From CAZICM01 sp964537685 (GTDB taxonomy: Bacteria; Myxococcota_A; Polyangia; Polyangiales; Polyangiaceae), in the NCBI GenBank assembly GCA_964537685.1, contig CAZICM010000013.1, forward strand, positions 1 to 64,000: a stretch of 64,000 bases of DNA, read 5' to 3'. The translations under genes were made by a program, and so were the position numbers. Positions 26,686-35,167 of the stretch are shown in pieces. Each line of letters begins with the position of its first letter. Positions within the stretch are counted from its first letter, which is position 1. Under the pieces are notes generated by a model. The model saw nothing but the letters and a program-made list of their open reading frames with translations. It had not been told where the DNA came from and ran no database searches.

Positions 26686-27666
26686 TTATCGGAGGGCGGC
26701 TTCGGCAAAGCGCTTGACGATATCGCCCGCTTTTTCGATAGAATGGATGCCTTCAACGCTTTTTCCGGCTTGAAAATAGTCTTTGTAGCCCAATCCTTCG
26801 AGCGAGGAGCGCTTGAGTTTGTAGATGGATTGGGCGGTGTAGAACATGCGTACCCAGTGTTTGGCGCGGGGATGCTGAAGGAGTTTGCGGGCGATAAAGC
26901 CCGCTTCGGTGCCTGTTTTTTCGATAAAGGGGGTTTTGATGATGGATACGGGTACGCCTGAGATGCGGGTGGTGAGGACAATATCCGATGCGCGGGCCTG
27001 GACAATCGCGGTTTTGTAGTCGGGGTGAGCCCGGCATTCTTCCGTGGCGATGAATCTTGTGCCTAGTTGGACGCCCGCATACCCCATATCGAGCATGCGG
27101 ATGAAGTCTTGTTCGTCGCCGACGCCGCCGGCGCATATCAACGGTTTTCCTAGGCTTTTGAGTTCGTCCAGGAGTTCTTGGGGATCGGCCTTTCCGGCAT
27201 GGCCGCCCGCCCGGCTGTTGACGCAGATGAGGCCGTCGACCCCCGATTCCAAGGCTTTCTCCGCGAATTTACGCTCGGTTACGTCGTGATACACAAGCCC
27301 TCCAGCAGCGTGTACCCGTTCTACGACCCAGCGGGGATTGCCGAGGGCGGTGATGTAGAATTTGACGTTTTCGCTGAGGGCAATATCGACCCATTTGCGC
27401 ATGCGGTCTTCGTAGACGCGGGAGGATTGTTCGACAATGGCGTTAAATCCTATGGGTTTATCCGTCATTCGCCGAATCAGGCGTATGCCTTCGCGCAGGT
27501 CGTGTTTGTGAACATAGGTCATGGAGATGGGTTGGATGATGCCTATGCCCCCAGCCGCAGATACCGCGGCAATGAGCTCGGGATTGGAGCATGGGTACAT
27601 GGCCCCACAGATGAGGGGAACGTCGATTCCCAGGGTTTTGCTAAAGACGGTTTCGAGGCGTGACAT
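26686..27666 (-). CDS. Nitronate monooxygenase / FabK-superfamily flavoprotein
   Basis: A 326-aa FMN-dependent TIM-barrel enzyme of the nitronate monooxygenase superfamily, normal in length. Visible features are GAMYPCSNPELIAAVSAAGG at the start, the DKPIGFNAIV strand, the NSRAGGHAGK loop with the superfamily His, and the flavin-phosphate site CAGGVGDEQD followed by VQLGTRFIATEE. Members oxidise alkyl nitronates (NMO) or reduce enoyl-ACP (FabK). PUFA synthases also use a larger relative (PfaD) as enoyl reductase. The sequence does not distinguish these. It sits about 6 kb from the lipid-synthase cassette on the opposite strand, so a link is possible but unsupported. Confidence 0.87.
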   Translation of the reverse strand: MSRLETVFSKTLGIDVPLICGAMYPCSNPELIAAVSAAGGIGIIQPISMTYVHKHDLREGIRLIRRMTDKPIGFNAIVEQSSRVYEDRMRKWVDIALSENVKFYITALGNPRWVVERVHAAGGLVYHDVTERKFAEKALESGVDGLICVNSRAGGHAGKADPQELLDELKSLGKPLICAGGVGDEQDFIRMLDMGYAGVQLGTRFIATEECRAHPDYKTAIVQARASDIVLTTRISGVPVSIIKTPFIEKTGTEAGFIARKLLQHPRAKHWVRMFYTAQSIYKLKRSSLEGLGYKDYFQAGKSVEGIHSIEKAGDIVKRFAEAALR

Positions 27667-27675
27667 GATTGGAAC

Positions 27676-29475
27676 CTAACGGGGATCGAGCTTGATTAAG
27701 GATTCGCTGCCGATGGGATCGAAGCTAAAGTCTTTGCCCAGGGTATAGACAAGGGCAACGGGGAGTTCATAGCGATCGAGGGTATAGCTCATAATCACGT
27801 CGGTTTCGTTGCTGCTTAAGAGAGCCTTGCACGCTTCGGCGGCGGCTTTGGCGTTGGTGGGGAGGCGTATGGTTTTGTTGGTGGCGAGCTTGACTTCGCC
27901 GCAGGATAGCAATTTAGCGATTTTGCCCCGTTCGCTGGATACGCCTGTTTTGTATTTGGTTTCGGCGGCGCCGACATCGGATTTGGCCTTGGCGACTGCG
28001 GCTTTGGCTTTGGCGACTTCGCCCGCGTCGCCTCCTTGATTGGCTTGTTCGGCCGCTGTTTCCGCTTTGCTGAGGGTTTCTTTGGCGGCGTCGAGGCCGG
28101 CTCTTAGGCGGCTATCGATATCGTCGCCTTTGAGGTTGAGTTTCCATGTGATGCTGAGCTTGCGCTGGCCTTTGACGAGTTCGGTATCTTCGGTGAAATG
28201 GGTGAGGGCCATGCTGGTAACCTTGCCCGATAGCTCGTTTTGCTGAAAGGTGATGTCCGGAGGGGTGGCGGGGATATCGACATGGGTGGCTTCCAATAGG
28301 CTGAGCTTTTGCTTGGCCATATCTTGGTAAACGACTTTGCCGTCTTTGGCAAAGACCAGGATATTGCCCGAAGCATGCATAATATCGCCGTTGCTGACTT
28401 TGACCATTTGCAGCGTGAGTGCGCTGGGATGAATATCGAATTCGACGGGTTTGCTTTCAACCGCGTCGTTGACTTCGAGGCGCCACGGCCTGGATAGGCG
28501 GACTTGTTTGAGGGGCAAGGCTTCGCCGCCCGCGGGAGCTCCGTCTTTGGCATAGATCTCTTGAACGTGGAACTCGGTGCGGTCGCCGATTCTTTCTTTG
28601 AGGGGAATGAGCGTGACCCGGCCTGTTTTACGGCCTTGTACGCGCACGGTGTCGCCTCCCAGGAGTGTCATGTCGTAGTTCTGGTCGCTGAGATCGCGGG
28701 AGGCTGTTTCAATAAAGCGCTGATAGGCTTTTACAACGATGCGGCCATGAATTTTGGTAACGCCCATATCTTCAAGAACAGGGGTTTCGCACCAGTCGCG
28801 GCGGGTGAACATGCGAATGCGTTCGGAGGGCCTCCACACCCCTTCTTGATCGGAATCTTCAACCTTCCAATTGGTGGGTTTTTCACCGGTGAATGGGTCG
28901 GCCTTGCCGGGATTGCTGGTGTAGGAAAGCACGCGCGAAAAGGAGAATTCGCCGAGCTTGTCTTCGGAGAAGGTGCATACCGTTTCGCGTTCGCCGTTCT
29001 GGAAGTGAATTTCTCCAGTGAATCCAACGGATTGGAGTAGTTCACCGGTGTTGTTTGTGGCTTCGATGATCATCCCGACGCCAAAGTTGGCGCTCGAGTC
29101 GCGGGTGCTAAAACTTTCGTTGTCGCGAATGCTTTGGATCGCCCGTTCGGAGGAGTAGGGATGCAGGATTTGAAAGTCTTTGATGACGACGGCGATGCCT
29201 TTGGGGTCGTTTACCGTTGGAGCGGATGGTGCCGCTGGCTGGGCCGCATTTTGGCCTGCATTGGCCGATGTTGCGGCGCTGGCCGAGGAGGAGGGCGCGC
29301 CTGCGGAGGCCGCCGCGGAGGCCGATGATCCGGGCGCTGAACCGCCTAAACGAAGCTTGTCGCAGCTTGAGAGCAGCAGGGGCGCAAGTACAAAAAGGGC
29401 AGTCCATGTCCCGTTCATGAATCGTTTTGAGGCGAAATTTCGAGGGTTTTGATGGTTATTCGGCGTTGTTTTCAT
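27676..29475 (-). CDS. Large lipoprotein of unknown function with a coiled-coil segment
   Basis: About 599 aa. A signal peptide with lipobox LLLSSC is followed by a Ser/Ala linker. Two beta-rich domains come next (about residues 85-270, KGIAVVIKDFQILHPYSSER; and 270-420). A helical coiled coil follows (AKETLSKAETAAEQ, AKAKAAVAKAKSDVGAAE), then a short C-terminal domain ending near LIKLDPR. No family was recognised. The frame is open to 29532; the Met at 29475 gives an n-region with Lys/Arg, but 29418 (MNGTWTALFVL) is also possible. It ends 9 bp before the flavoprotein gene, on the same strand. Confidence 0.7.
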   Translation of the reverse strand: MKTTPNNHQNPRNFASKRFMNGTWTALFVLAPLLLSSCDKLRLGGSAPGSSASAAASAGAPSSSASAATSANAGQNAAQPAAPSAPTVNDPKGIAVVIKDFQILHPYSSERAIQSIRDNESFSTRDSSANFGVGMIIEATNNTGELLQSVGFTGEIHFQNGERETVCTFSEDKLGEFSFSRVLSYTSNPGKADPFTGEKPTNWKVEDSDQEGVWRPSERIRMFTRRDWCETPVLEDMGVTKIHGRIVVKAYQRFIETASRDLSDQNYDMTLLGGDTVRVQGRKTGRVTLIPLKERIGDRTEFHVQEIYAKDGAPAGGEALPLKQVRLSRPWRLEVNDAVESKPVEFDIHPSALTLQMVKVSNGDIMHASGNILVFAKDGKVVYQDMAKQKLSLLEATHVDIPATPPDITFQQNELSGKVTSMALTHFTEDTELVKGQRKLSITWKLNLKGDDIDSRLRAGLDAAKETLSKAETAAEQANQGGDAGEVAKAKAAVAKAKSDVGAAETKYKTGVSSERGKIAKLLSCGEVKLATNKTIRLPTNAKAAAEACKALLSSNETDVIMSYTLDRYELPVALVYTLGKDFSFDPIGSESLIKLDPR

Positions 29476-29556
29476 GGGAGGTGTCCACACAATGGTGGAG
29501 CCTAGGCACAAGAGGTTTCGGGATGCCAGCAAAAAAACAATCGTTGCGAATAAAAA

Positions 29557-30432
29557 TCAGCGGCGGGAGGCGAGGGCGAAGAAGAGGGCGTCTTGAAGCG
29601 TGCCGAAGGCATTGAAGCTTTCTGTGTCGATGCCTGTGGCATAGAGGGTTTGGGCCGTTTGGGGAGATATTCCCGAGAGCAGGCATCGGCTGCCGAGGAG
29701 GCGTACGGCCCGGCCAATGGTGGCGAGCTGGGATGCCGTATCAGCGTCAACGCGGCTAACGCCGGTGAGATCGATAATGGCATAGCGGGCGCGGGTAGCG
29801 ACGATTTCGCCGAGGAGTTTTTCGAGTATCTGGGAGGCGCGGCCGGCATTGAGTTCGCCGATGACGGGAAGCGTGACAATACCGTTTGCAACGCGAAGTA
29901 CTGGGGCGGAAAGAGCTATGATTTGGCTTTGGCGGCGCTTTAGTTCCTCCTCGGCCTGCCTGCGGTCGCTGATATCCCGGACCAGCGAAACGACATATTC
30001 GATTCCATCGAGTTCAAAGAAGCGGAGGGAGACTTCGACGGGGATTAGCTTGCCGTTTTTGGTTTGATGTTTGGTTTCAAAGATTCTTGACCGTTCGCGC
30101 CGCAGTTCGGCCCAATGCAGGGGCCATAACTGTTTAGGATAGTCGGGATCGATATCGTAGATATGCATGCGAAGCATTTCATCGCGGGTATATCCAAGGC
30201 GCTGGCACATATAGTCACTGGTATACAGAATAAGCGCGTCCGCACCCACATGGAGCGCCGCCTCGGGTGTATGGGCGATAATCATTTGGTACATGCGGCG
30301 CTCGTGAATGTGAGCGTGCCGCTCTTCGAGAGTTCTGCGGAGTTTATGCCGGCGGCGCAGCGTTTTGCTGCGAATATTTTGATCGGTCCTCAAAGCCCTG
30401 GGCCGCAGGCGGCCGCCGAGATATTTAATCAT
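29557..30432 (-). CDS. PAS-STAS protein, RsbR/stressosome-like
   Basis: About 291 aa. A basic N-terminal 45 residues leads to a PAS sensor domain (about 50-165; NGKLIPVEVSLRFFELDGIEYVVSLVRDISDRR) and a C-terminal STAS domain (about 180-285; LPVIGELNAGRASQILEKLL, then IDLTGVSRVDADTASQL). The Thr in this last motif corresponds to the phosphorylated site of RsbR/RsbS-type proteins. In stressosomes such proteins sense a signal through the N-terminal domain and control a partner kinase. The Met at 30432 was chosen over 30540; it overlaps the stop of the upstream permease gene by 8 bp, suggesting coupled expression. Confidence 0.85.
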   Translation of the reverse strand: MIKYLGGRLRPRALRTDQNIRSKTLRRRHKLRRTLEERHAHIHERRMYQMIIAHTPEAALHVGADALILYTSDYMCQRLGYTRDEMLRMHIYDIDPDYPKQLWPLHWAELRRERSRIFETKHQTKNGKLIPVEVSLRFFELDGIEYVVSLVRDISDRRQAEEELKRRQSQIIALSAPVLRVANGIVTLPVIGELNAGRASQILEKLLGEIVATRARYAIIDLTGVSRVDADTASQLATIGRAVRLLGSRCLLSGISPQTAQTLYATGIDTESFNAFGTLQDALFFALASRR

Positions 30433-31906
30433 GCGGAGACCCAGCCGGCGGGAGGGCAGGCACGTCTGTGGGGCGGCCCATGATAAGGGATACGGCGCAA
30501 TAGATCGCTCCAGATACGAAGAAGCCGACAAACCATGCATAGGTATATACGGTGCGCAGCGCTTGGGGTATGCTGTCTTTAAGTTCAGGAATGGCTTCCG
30601 CTAGAAAACCTGGGAGGTTGAGCAATACGCCAATGCATAGCGCGACAATGGCTATGGGATTGATACCGCCTTTATATTCGTAGGCGCCTCCGCGCTTATA
30701 GAGGTCGGAAACGTCAAGCTTGGTTTTGCGGATAATAAAATAGTCGGCGATCATAATCCCTCCAATTGGTCCGAGGAGGGCGGAGTAGCCTACCAGCCAG
30801 GTGAAGATATAGCCTTTTGAGGATTCAATCAGTTTCCAGGGCAGAATAAGCGCTCCAATGACCGCGGTGATGATTCCACCCATTTTGTAAGAGATCTTTG
30901 TGGGAGATAGATTTGAAAAGTCGTTGGCGGGGGAAACGACGTTGGCGGCTAGGTTGGTGGAAAGGGTGGCAACGGATAAGCCAAGCATCGAGAGGAGGAG
31001 CAGAAGGGGGCCGCCGACTTTGCCCAATAGGGTGACGGGGTCCCATATCGTTTGGCCAAAGATAATTTGAGTGGCGGAGGTGACGGCAACGCCGATAAAG
31101 GAGAAGAGAATCATGGTTGGGGGCAAGCCGATGGCCTGGCCCAATGCCTGATCGCGCTGACTTTTTGCGAAACGGGTGAAATCGGGGATATTTAGGGAAA
31201 GGGTGGCCCAAAAACCGACCATGGCGGTGAGGCCAGGGGCAAATGCAGACCAAAATGCACTGCCTTGAAGCTTGGAAGGTTGAGATAAAATAGGACCGAA
31301 GCCTCCAGCGCGGTTATAGGCCCAGCCAAGCAGGAGCAGGCCCATGATAATCAAGAATGGGGCGGCCCAGGTCTCGAGGAATTTGATGGATTCGGTGCCT
31401 CGGAGGATATAGTAGAGGTTGATGAGCCAGAAGGCAAAAAAGCCCATAAGTTCGCCGGGATGCGTACCGATGGCGGCTTTGAGGGTGTCCGAGGAGAGGG
31501 CGGGACCGGCCGCGGGAAAGATGGCCACGAAGAGTTGCCATAAGGCAAGGCCGCCAAACCAGGTTTGAATGCCAAACCAGCCGCAGGCGACAAGGGCGCG
31601 AAGAATGGCCGGGAGATTGGCGCCCAATACACCAAAGGATGCTCTTGCAAATACGGGAAATGGAATGCCATAGCGCGTGCCGGCGTGGGCATTGAGGATC
31701 ATCGGAATCAATACGATGGTATTGCCCAGCGCAACGCAGATAAGTGCCTCCGACCAGCTCATGCCTTGATCGATAAGACCTGCGGCGAGGGTGTAGGTGG
31801 GAATGCAGACGGCCATACCAACCCATAGCGCGGCGAAGTGGATCATATCCCAGGTTCGCTTTTCGGGCGGGGTCGGCGCTAGATCTTCATTGGAAAGAGT
31901 GGACAC
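30425..31906 (-). CDS. NCS1-family nucleobase/hydantoin:cation symporter
   Basis: A 493-aa inner-membrane transporter with about 12 hydrophobic helices. Signature segments include WVGMAVCIPTYTLAAGLIDQGMSW at the start, GNTIVLIPMILNAHAGTRYGIPFPV (a hallmark of NCS1 helix 2 and loop), SLNIPDFTRFAKSQ and ADYFIIRKTKLDV. NCS1 proteins take up uracil, cytosine, allantoin, hydantoins or thiamin precursors with Na+ or H+. No catabolic gene is adjacent, so the substrate stays open. The ATG at 31906 is followed by a polar 20-residue tail. It is divergent from the lipoprotein gene at 32067. Confidence 0.92.
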   Translation of the reverse strand: MSTLSNEDLAPTPPEKRTWDMIHFAALWVGMAVCIPTYTLAAGLIDQGMSWSEALICVALGNTIVLIPMILNAHAGTRYGIPFPVFARASFGVLGANLPAILRALVACGWFGIQTWFGGLALWQLFVAIFPAAGPALSSDTLKAAIGTHPGELMGFFAFWLINLYYILRGTESIKFLETWAAPFLIIMGLLLLGWAYNRAGGFGPILSQPSKLQGSAFWSAFAPGLTAMVGFWATLSLNIPDFTRFAKSQRDQALGQAIGLPPTMILFSFIGVAVTSATQIIFGQTIWDPVTLLGKVGGPLLLLLSMLGLSVATLSTNLAANVVSPANDFSNLSPTKISYKMGGIITAVIGALILPWKLIESSKGYIFTWLVGYSALLGPIGGIMIADYFIIRKTKLDVSDLYKRGGAYEYKGGINPIAIVALCIGVLLNLPGFLAEAIPELKDSIPQALRTVYTYAWFVGFFVSGAIYCAVSLIMGRPTDVPALPPAGSPHD

Positions 31907-32066
31907 GCGGCGGCTCCGTTGTGCGCGCGGCGGCGCGCTGAGAAGACTGCTTTTTTCGCTATTTTTTTACGGCGGCGGGCATTTGGCCAGAGTTTCGATC
32001 GAATGTCAACATATTGTATATCGTATCTTGATGTCTTCGGGTTTTGCTTCTAGTCTCGGCCGCGTC

Positions 32067-33203
32067 ATGCAAAGAAAGACGTGGATTGGGCTTTTGGGCT
32101 GTCTTTTGTGGATAGGGGGAGGCGCCGGCTGTAAGCGCACGCAATACCGGGAGGCGGAGCATGTGGCGAGCGGGCCGGAAGGCCGTTATTGGGTGAGCGG
32201 TACGGAGGGGTTTGCGGCGGTATCCGATGGTACAGCGCTGGTTCGCAGCGATTATCCTATGGATAAAGGGGCGCCCGATTATGCTTACGCGCCTTCGGTC
32301 TTTCCAGCGGCGCATTTGCTGGCGGTGGGCGGGCAAATGTTTCTATGGACGAGGTATGGCGATTCGATGGTGTTTAGGGGCGGCCGCTGGGAGCCTTTGC
32401 CGGGCACGGGAACTCGAAGCAGTGAAGAGGATACGCCAGCTCAAGTCAATGCGGTCAAGCTTGCTCCCGATGGGCGCATTGTCCTTCATATTCATTCGAC
32501 GACGCTTCTATGGACCAGCGTGGAAGAGTTTAGGCGAGGGATTTTTAAGCGCGAAGAGCTACCGATCTATATGACATGGCTGGGGTTTTTTGGTCCTACG
32601 CTCTATGGACTTGGCTGGCAGGGAGAACAGAGGGCCGTTTGGATGAGAGAAAACCCGGGGAAATGGAAGGTGTTAGAAGCATTGCCCGCGGAAATCTTGG
32701 AGCGAAGCGAGCCTTATGGGCTGATTCGGCCGCGTGGTATGCCAATTTCTGTCGTGTTTTCCAAGGGATTGATTCAACTTAGGGAAGAGGGGGGCACTGC
32801 GTTTTTAAGTTTGGAGACCCTGCTAAAGCCGCCTGCCCCAAAGCCTTTGCCTCAGCAGAACCAAGAACAGTCCCAGCAGCAGCAAAGCCAAGAACAGTCC
32901 CAGCAGCGGCCGGCTCAAATCGCGGGAGCTTCCGCGGCTCTCGTGCCTGGATTGAACTATATTATGCGCGTCTTTACCCCCGATGGCCGAGATCCTATCT
33001 TTCTCGTTTCGGGTGCCAATACCGGTGTATTGGAGCTTCATCCGGATGGCCCTGTCTTTACCCGGTGTCCCGAAGCCTTTTCGGCGCGGGGCGCGGTGGC
33101 CGTGGGGGATGCGCTCCGGTTAATTACTCACTATGCTGAGCAGATCGATGTCCGGGCCGGCGGATGTAAATCGGTATCGCCTCCATTGATTGTTGTAAAA
33201 TAG
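32067..33203 (+). CDS. Lipoprotein of unknown function with Gln-rich linker
   Basis: A 378-aa predicted lipoprotein. MQRKTWIGLLGCLLWIGGGAG is a good lipoprotein signal with the anchor Cys directly after. Beta-strand-rich repeats follow (GRYWVSGTEGFAAVSDG, GGQMFLWTRYG, PDGRIVLHIHSTTLLW), hinting at a propeller-like fold. A Gln-rich linker (QNQEQSQQQQSQEQSQQ, about residues 265-285) contains an imperfect duplicated coding segment. The frame is open upstream to 31797, but the Met at 32067 alone fits the signal peptide; 32031 is a possible alternative. AT-rich sequence at 32007-32030 (AACATATTGTATATCGTAT) may hold the promoter. Confidence 0.68.
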   Translation: MQRKTWIGLLGCLLWIGGGAGCKRTQYREAEHVASGPEGRYWVSGTEGFAAVSDGTALVRSDYPMDKGAPDYAYAPSVFPAAHLLAVGGQMFLWTRYGDSMVFRGGRWEPLPGTGTRSSEEDTPAQVNAVKLAPDGRIVLHIHSTTLLWTSVEEFRRGIFKREELPIYMTWLGFFGPTLYGLGWQGEQRAVWMRENPGKWKVLEALPAEILERSEPYGLIRPRGMPISVVFSKGLIQLREEGGTAFLSLETLLKPPAPKPLPQQNQEQSQQQQSQEQSQQRPAQIAGASAALVPGLNYIMRVFTPDGRDPIFLVSGANTGVLELHPDGPVFTRCPEAFSARGAVAVGDALRLITHYAEQIDVRAGGCKSVSPPLIVVK

Positions 33204-33478
33204 CGTTCATAGCCACTGAACTATCGGTTTATTATCTGCCCGGCGAGCCCGCCCAGAATTTTGTGCTCCACAGGGCGAGCTCTTCCGGTCTATTCCAAAA
33301 AGCGATGTGTATGTCTCTTCCTAGACAGGAATCAATGTCATTCCGAAACGTAACATAAGATGCCAACGAGCTACGACGATCGAGTGTAATAGCTATCCAA
33401 ATCAGTGTATGTTTTCTGTCTTCCAATCCATGCCGAACTGAGATATAAGCCGGGCGCCCTAACCTTCTGAGGAAGAAA
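33204..33478 (+). promoter_or_regulatory. 275-bp region upstream of the lipid-synthase cassette
   Basis: This stretch has no convincing gene and is visibly richer in A+T than its flanks. It must contain the promoter of the four-gene cassette, as the genes downstream are packed without gaps. The Shine-Dalgarno-like TGAGGAAG lies just ahead of the ATG at 33479. No sigma-factor consensus or operator could be assigned with confidence. An open frame on the minus strand (33232-33522) overlaps the dehydrogenase start and is considered chance or a remnant. Confidence 0.45.
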
Positions 33479-35146
33479 ATGAACGCGGCTGCAAAAGGTC
33501 TCGATCGCGACTCGCTCGACATGTTGCTCCATTCACTGAAGGAATTTCAAAAAGCAAGGCTGTCGGAGCCTGTGCTTCTTGACTTGGACGCTAAGGATGA
33601 GTTTCCAGAGGAAACAGTCCGGGCGCTGGGAACGGAGCTTGGCATTCAATTGCTATTTATCAGCGAAGAATATGGAGGTATGGGGGGAAATGCCTTTGAT
33701 GTTTACCGGCTATGCGAGGCGCTGGCCCGCGTGGATGTGGGTGTGGCGACCGGTGTGCTCGCGACGTTTTTAGGCAGTGATCCTATTGCTTTCGGCGGTA
33801 CGGAGGAGCAAAAGAAGCTATGGCTTGGCCGTATCGCATCCGAGGGTCTTTTGATGGCCTATGGAGCGACCGAGCCGCAGGCGGGAAGCGATTTGGCCGC
33901 GCTATTGAGCACGGCCGAGCGTATCGAGGAAAATGGAACTGTGACAGGGTATAAGCTGAATGGTACAAAGCAATGGATTAGCAATGGTGGATATGCCGAT
34001 GTGTATACCTTTTTAGCGAATACGCCCAATGGCCCGAGCTGGTTTGTTATTGAGCGGGATGCAAAGGGTTTATCGCATGGCGAGCCCGAAGATAAGCATG
34101 GAATCCGGGCAAGCAATACAGCGACGGTCACATGCGAGGATGTGGTGGTGGGCGCGGACAGGCTCGTGGGAGGAGCCGAGGGTCAGGGATTGCTTCAGGC
34201 GCAGATGGTGTTTGGTTATACGCGGCTGATGGTGGCGGCGTTTGGCCTGGGCGCGGGCTGGGAGGCTTTGGATAGGGCTATCGCCTATTCGAAGGAGCGT
34301 ATCCAAAAGGGCGGTCCTCTTTCGGAAAAACAAGGGTATACGCTGAAATTGATTGTGCCGCATGCGGTGGCGCTGGAAGCTGGAAGGGCCTATATCGAGG
34401 CGACGGCGGAGCGCATTGATGCGGGCGGCGAGGGCGCGCTGAACACGGAAGGCGCTATAGCTAAATATCTATCGACGGAGGCGGGGCATGCGGCGGCGGA
34501 TGCGGCCATTCAGGCGCTGGGCGGCTATGGCTATACCCGTGAATATATGGTCGAGAAGATTAGCCGGGATGTGAGGATCACAAGGATCTATGAGGGCACA
34601 TCGGAGATTATGGAGATGACCATTAGCCGGGATCGCTGGCAGGATCATTTGAAGACCCGGGGTCAGCATTATCACAATCTAGCTAAAGAGCTATCGGCGC
34701 TGCATCAGAAGCATCCCAACGTGGGAGCGGATATTGCGGCGCTTGCGCATCATGCGCTGGCGGAGGCGCTGGAGCGTACGCGCATAGGCAGGCTGACGCG
34801 GCACCAGCATGTGCAGCTTCGGCTTGGGGCGCTGACGGCGGCGGTGGAAGGTGCGGGTGTGCTTGCAAAGAGGGCCGCGAGGGCCGAGCGCGGAGAATTG
34901 AATGAGAAGGCGGATAAGCGATTTGGCGTGGCGGGTATAGCGGCCGTTAGCCGTGTCTATGCCCGGAAGACGGCGCTGAATATCGCAACAGAAGCTTTGC
35001 ATTGGGTGCTGGGCGCGGGAGGCGTCACGGAAACAGAGCGAAAGGCTTTTGAATCGGCATTAATGCTTTCCGAGATTTATGGGGTGCAGGCTGGACTGAT
35101 TGACGATATGGAGCGCGTGGCAAACGTGCTTTATGAACGGGCGTAA
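33479..35146 (+). CDS. Acyl-CoA dehydrogenase, first gene of the lipid-synthase cassette
   Basis: A 555-aa flavoenzyme of the acyl-CoA dehydrogenase family. Signatures: SEEYGGMGG in the N-terminal helical domain, YGATEPQAGSDLAAL (FAD/substrate loop), KLNGTKQWISNGGYAD in the beta domain, QALGGYGYTREYMVEKISRD, and RIYEGTSEIMEM. Glu372 in the last motif is at the position of the catalytic base. A 160-residue C-terminal extension (helical, HHALAEALERTRIGR) resembles VLCAD/ACAD9-type enzymes acting on long chains. The ATG follows GGAAGAAA. Its stop is 21 bp before the synthase start. Inferred role: it may set a double bond on, or otherwise modify, the chain made by the neighbouring synthase; this is not established. 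Confidence 0.9.
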   Translation: MNAAAKGLDRDSLDMLLHSLKEFQKARLSEPVLLDLDAKDEFPEETVRALGTELGIQLLFISEEYGGMGGNAFDVYRLCEALARVDVGVATGVLATFLGSDPIAFGGTEEQKKLWLGRIASEGLLMAYGATEPQAGSDLAALLSTAERIEENGTVTGYKLNGTKQWISNGGYADVYTFLANTPNGPSWFVIERDAKGLSHGEPEDKHGIRASNTATVTCEDVVVGADRLVGGAEGQGLLQAQMVFGYTRLMVAAFGLGAGWEALDRAIAYSKERIQKGGPLSEKQGYTLKLIVPHAVALEAGRAYIEATAERIDAGGEGALNTEGAIAKYLSTEAGHAAADAAIQALGGYGYTREYMVEKISRDVRITRIYEGTSEIMEMTISRDRWQDHLKTRGQHYHNLAKELSALHQKHPNVGADIAALAHHALAEALERTRIGRLTRHQHVQLRLGALTAAVEGAGVLAKRAARAERGELNEKADKRFGVAGIAAVSRVYARKTALNIATEALHWVLGAGGVTETERKAFESALMLSEIYGVQAGLIDDMERVANVLYERA

Positions 35147-35167
35147 AGGATACCGGAGGAGCCGACC

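Noticed and set aside
33232..33522. Open frame of 96 codons on the minus strand upstream of the dehydrogenase
   Set aside because: It overlaps the well-supported dehydrogenase start and shows no family motif; it might be a remnant, but this cannot be supported.
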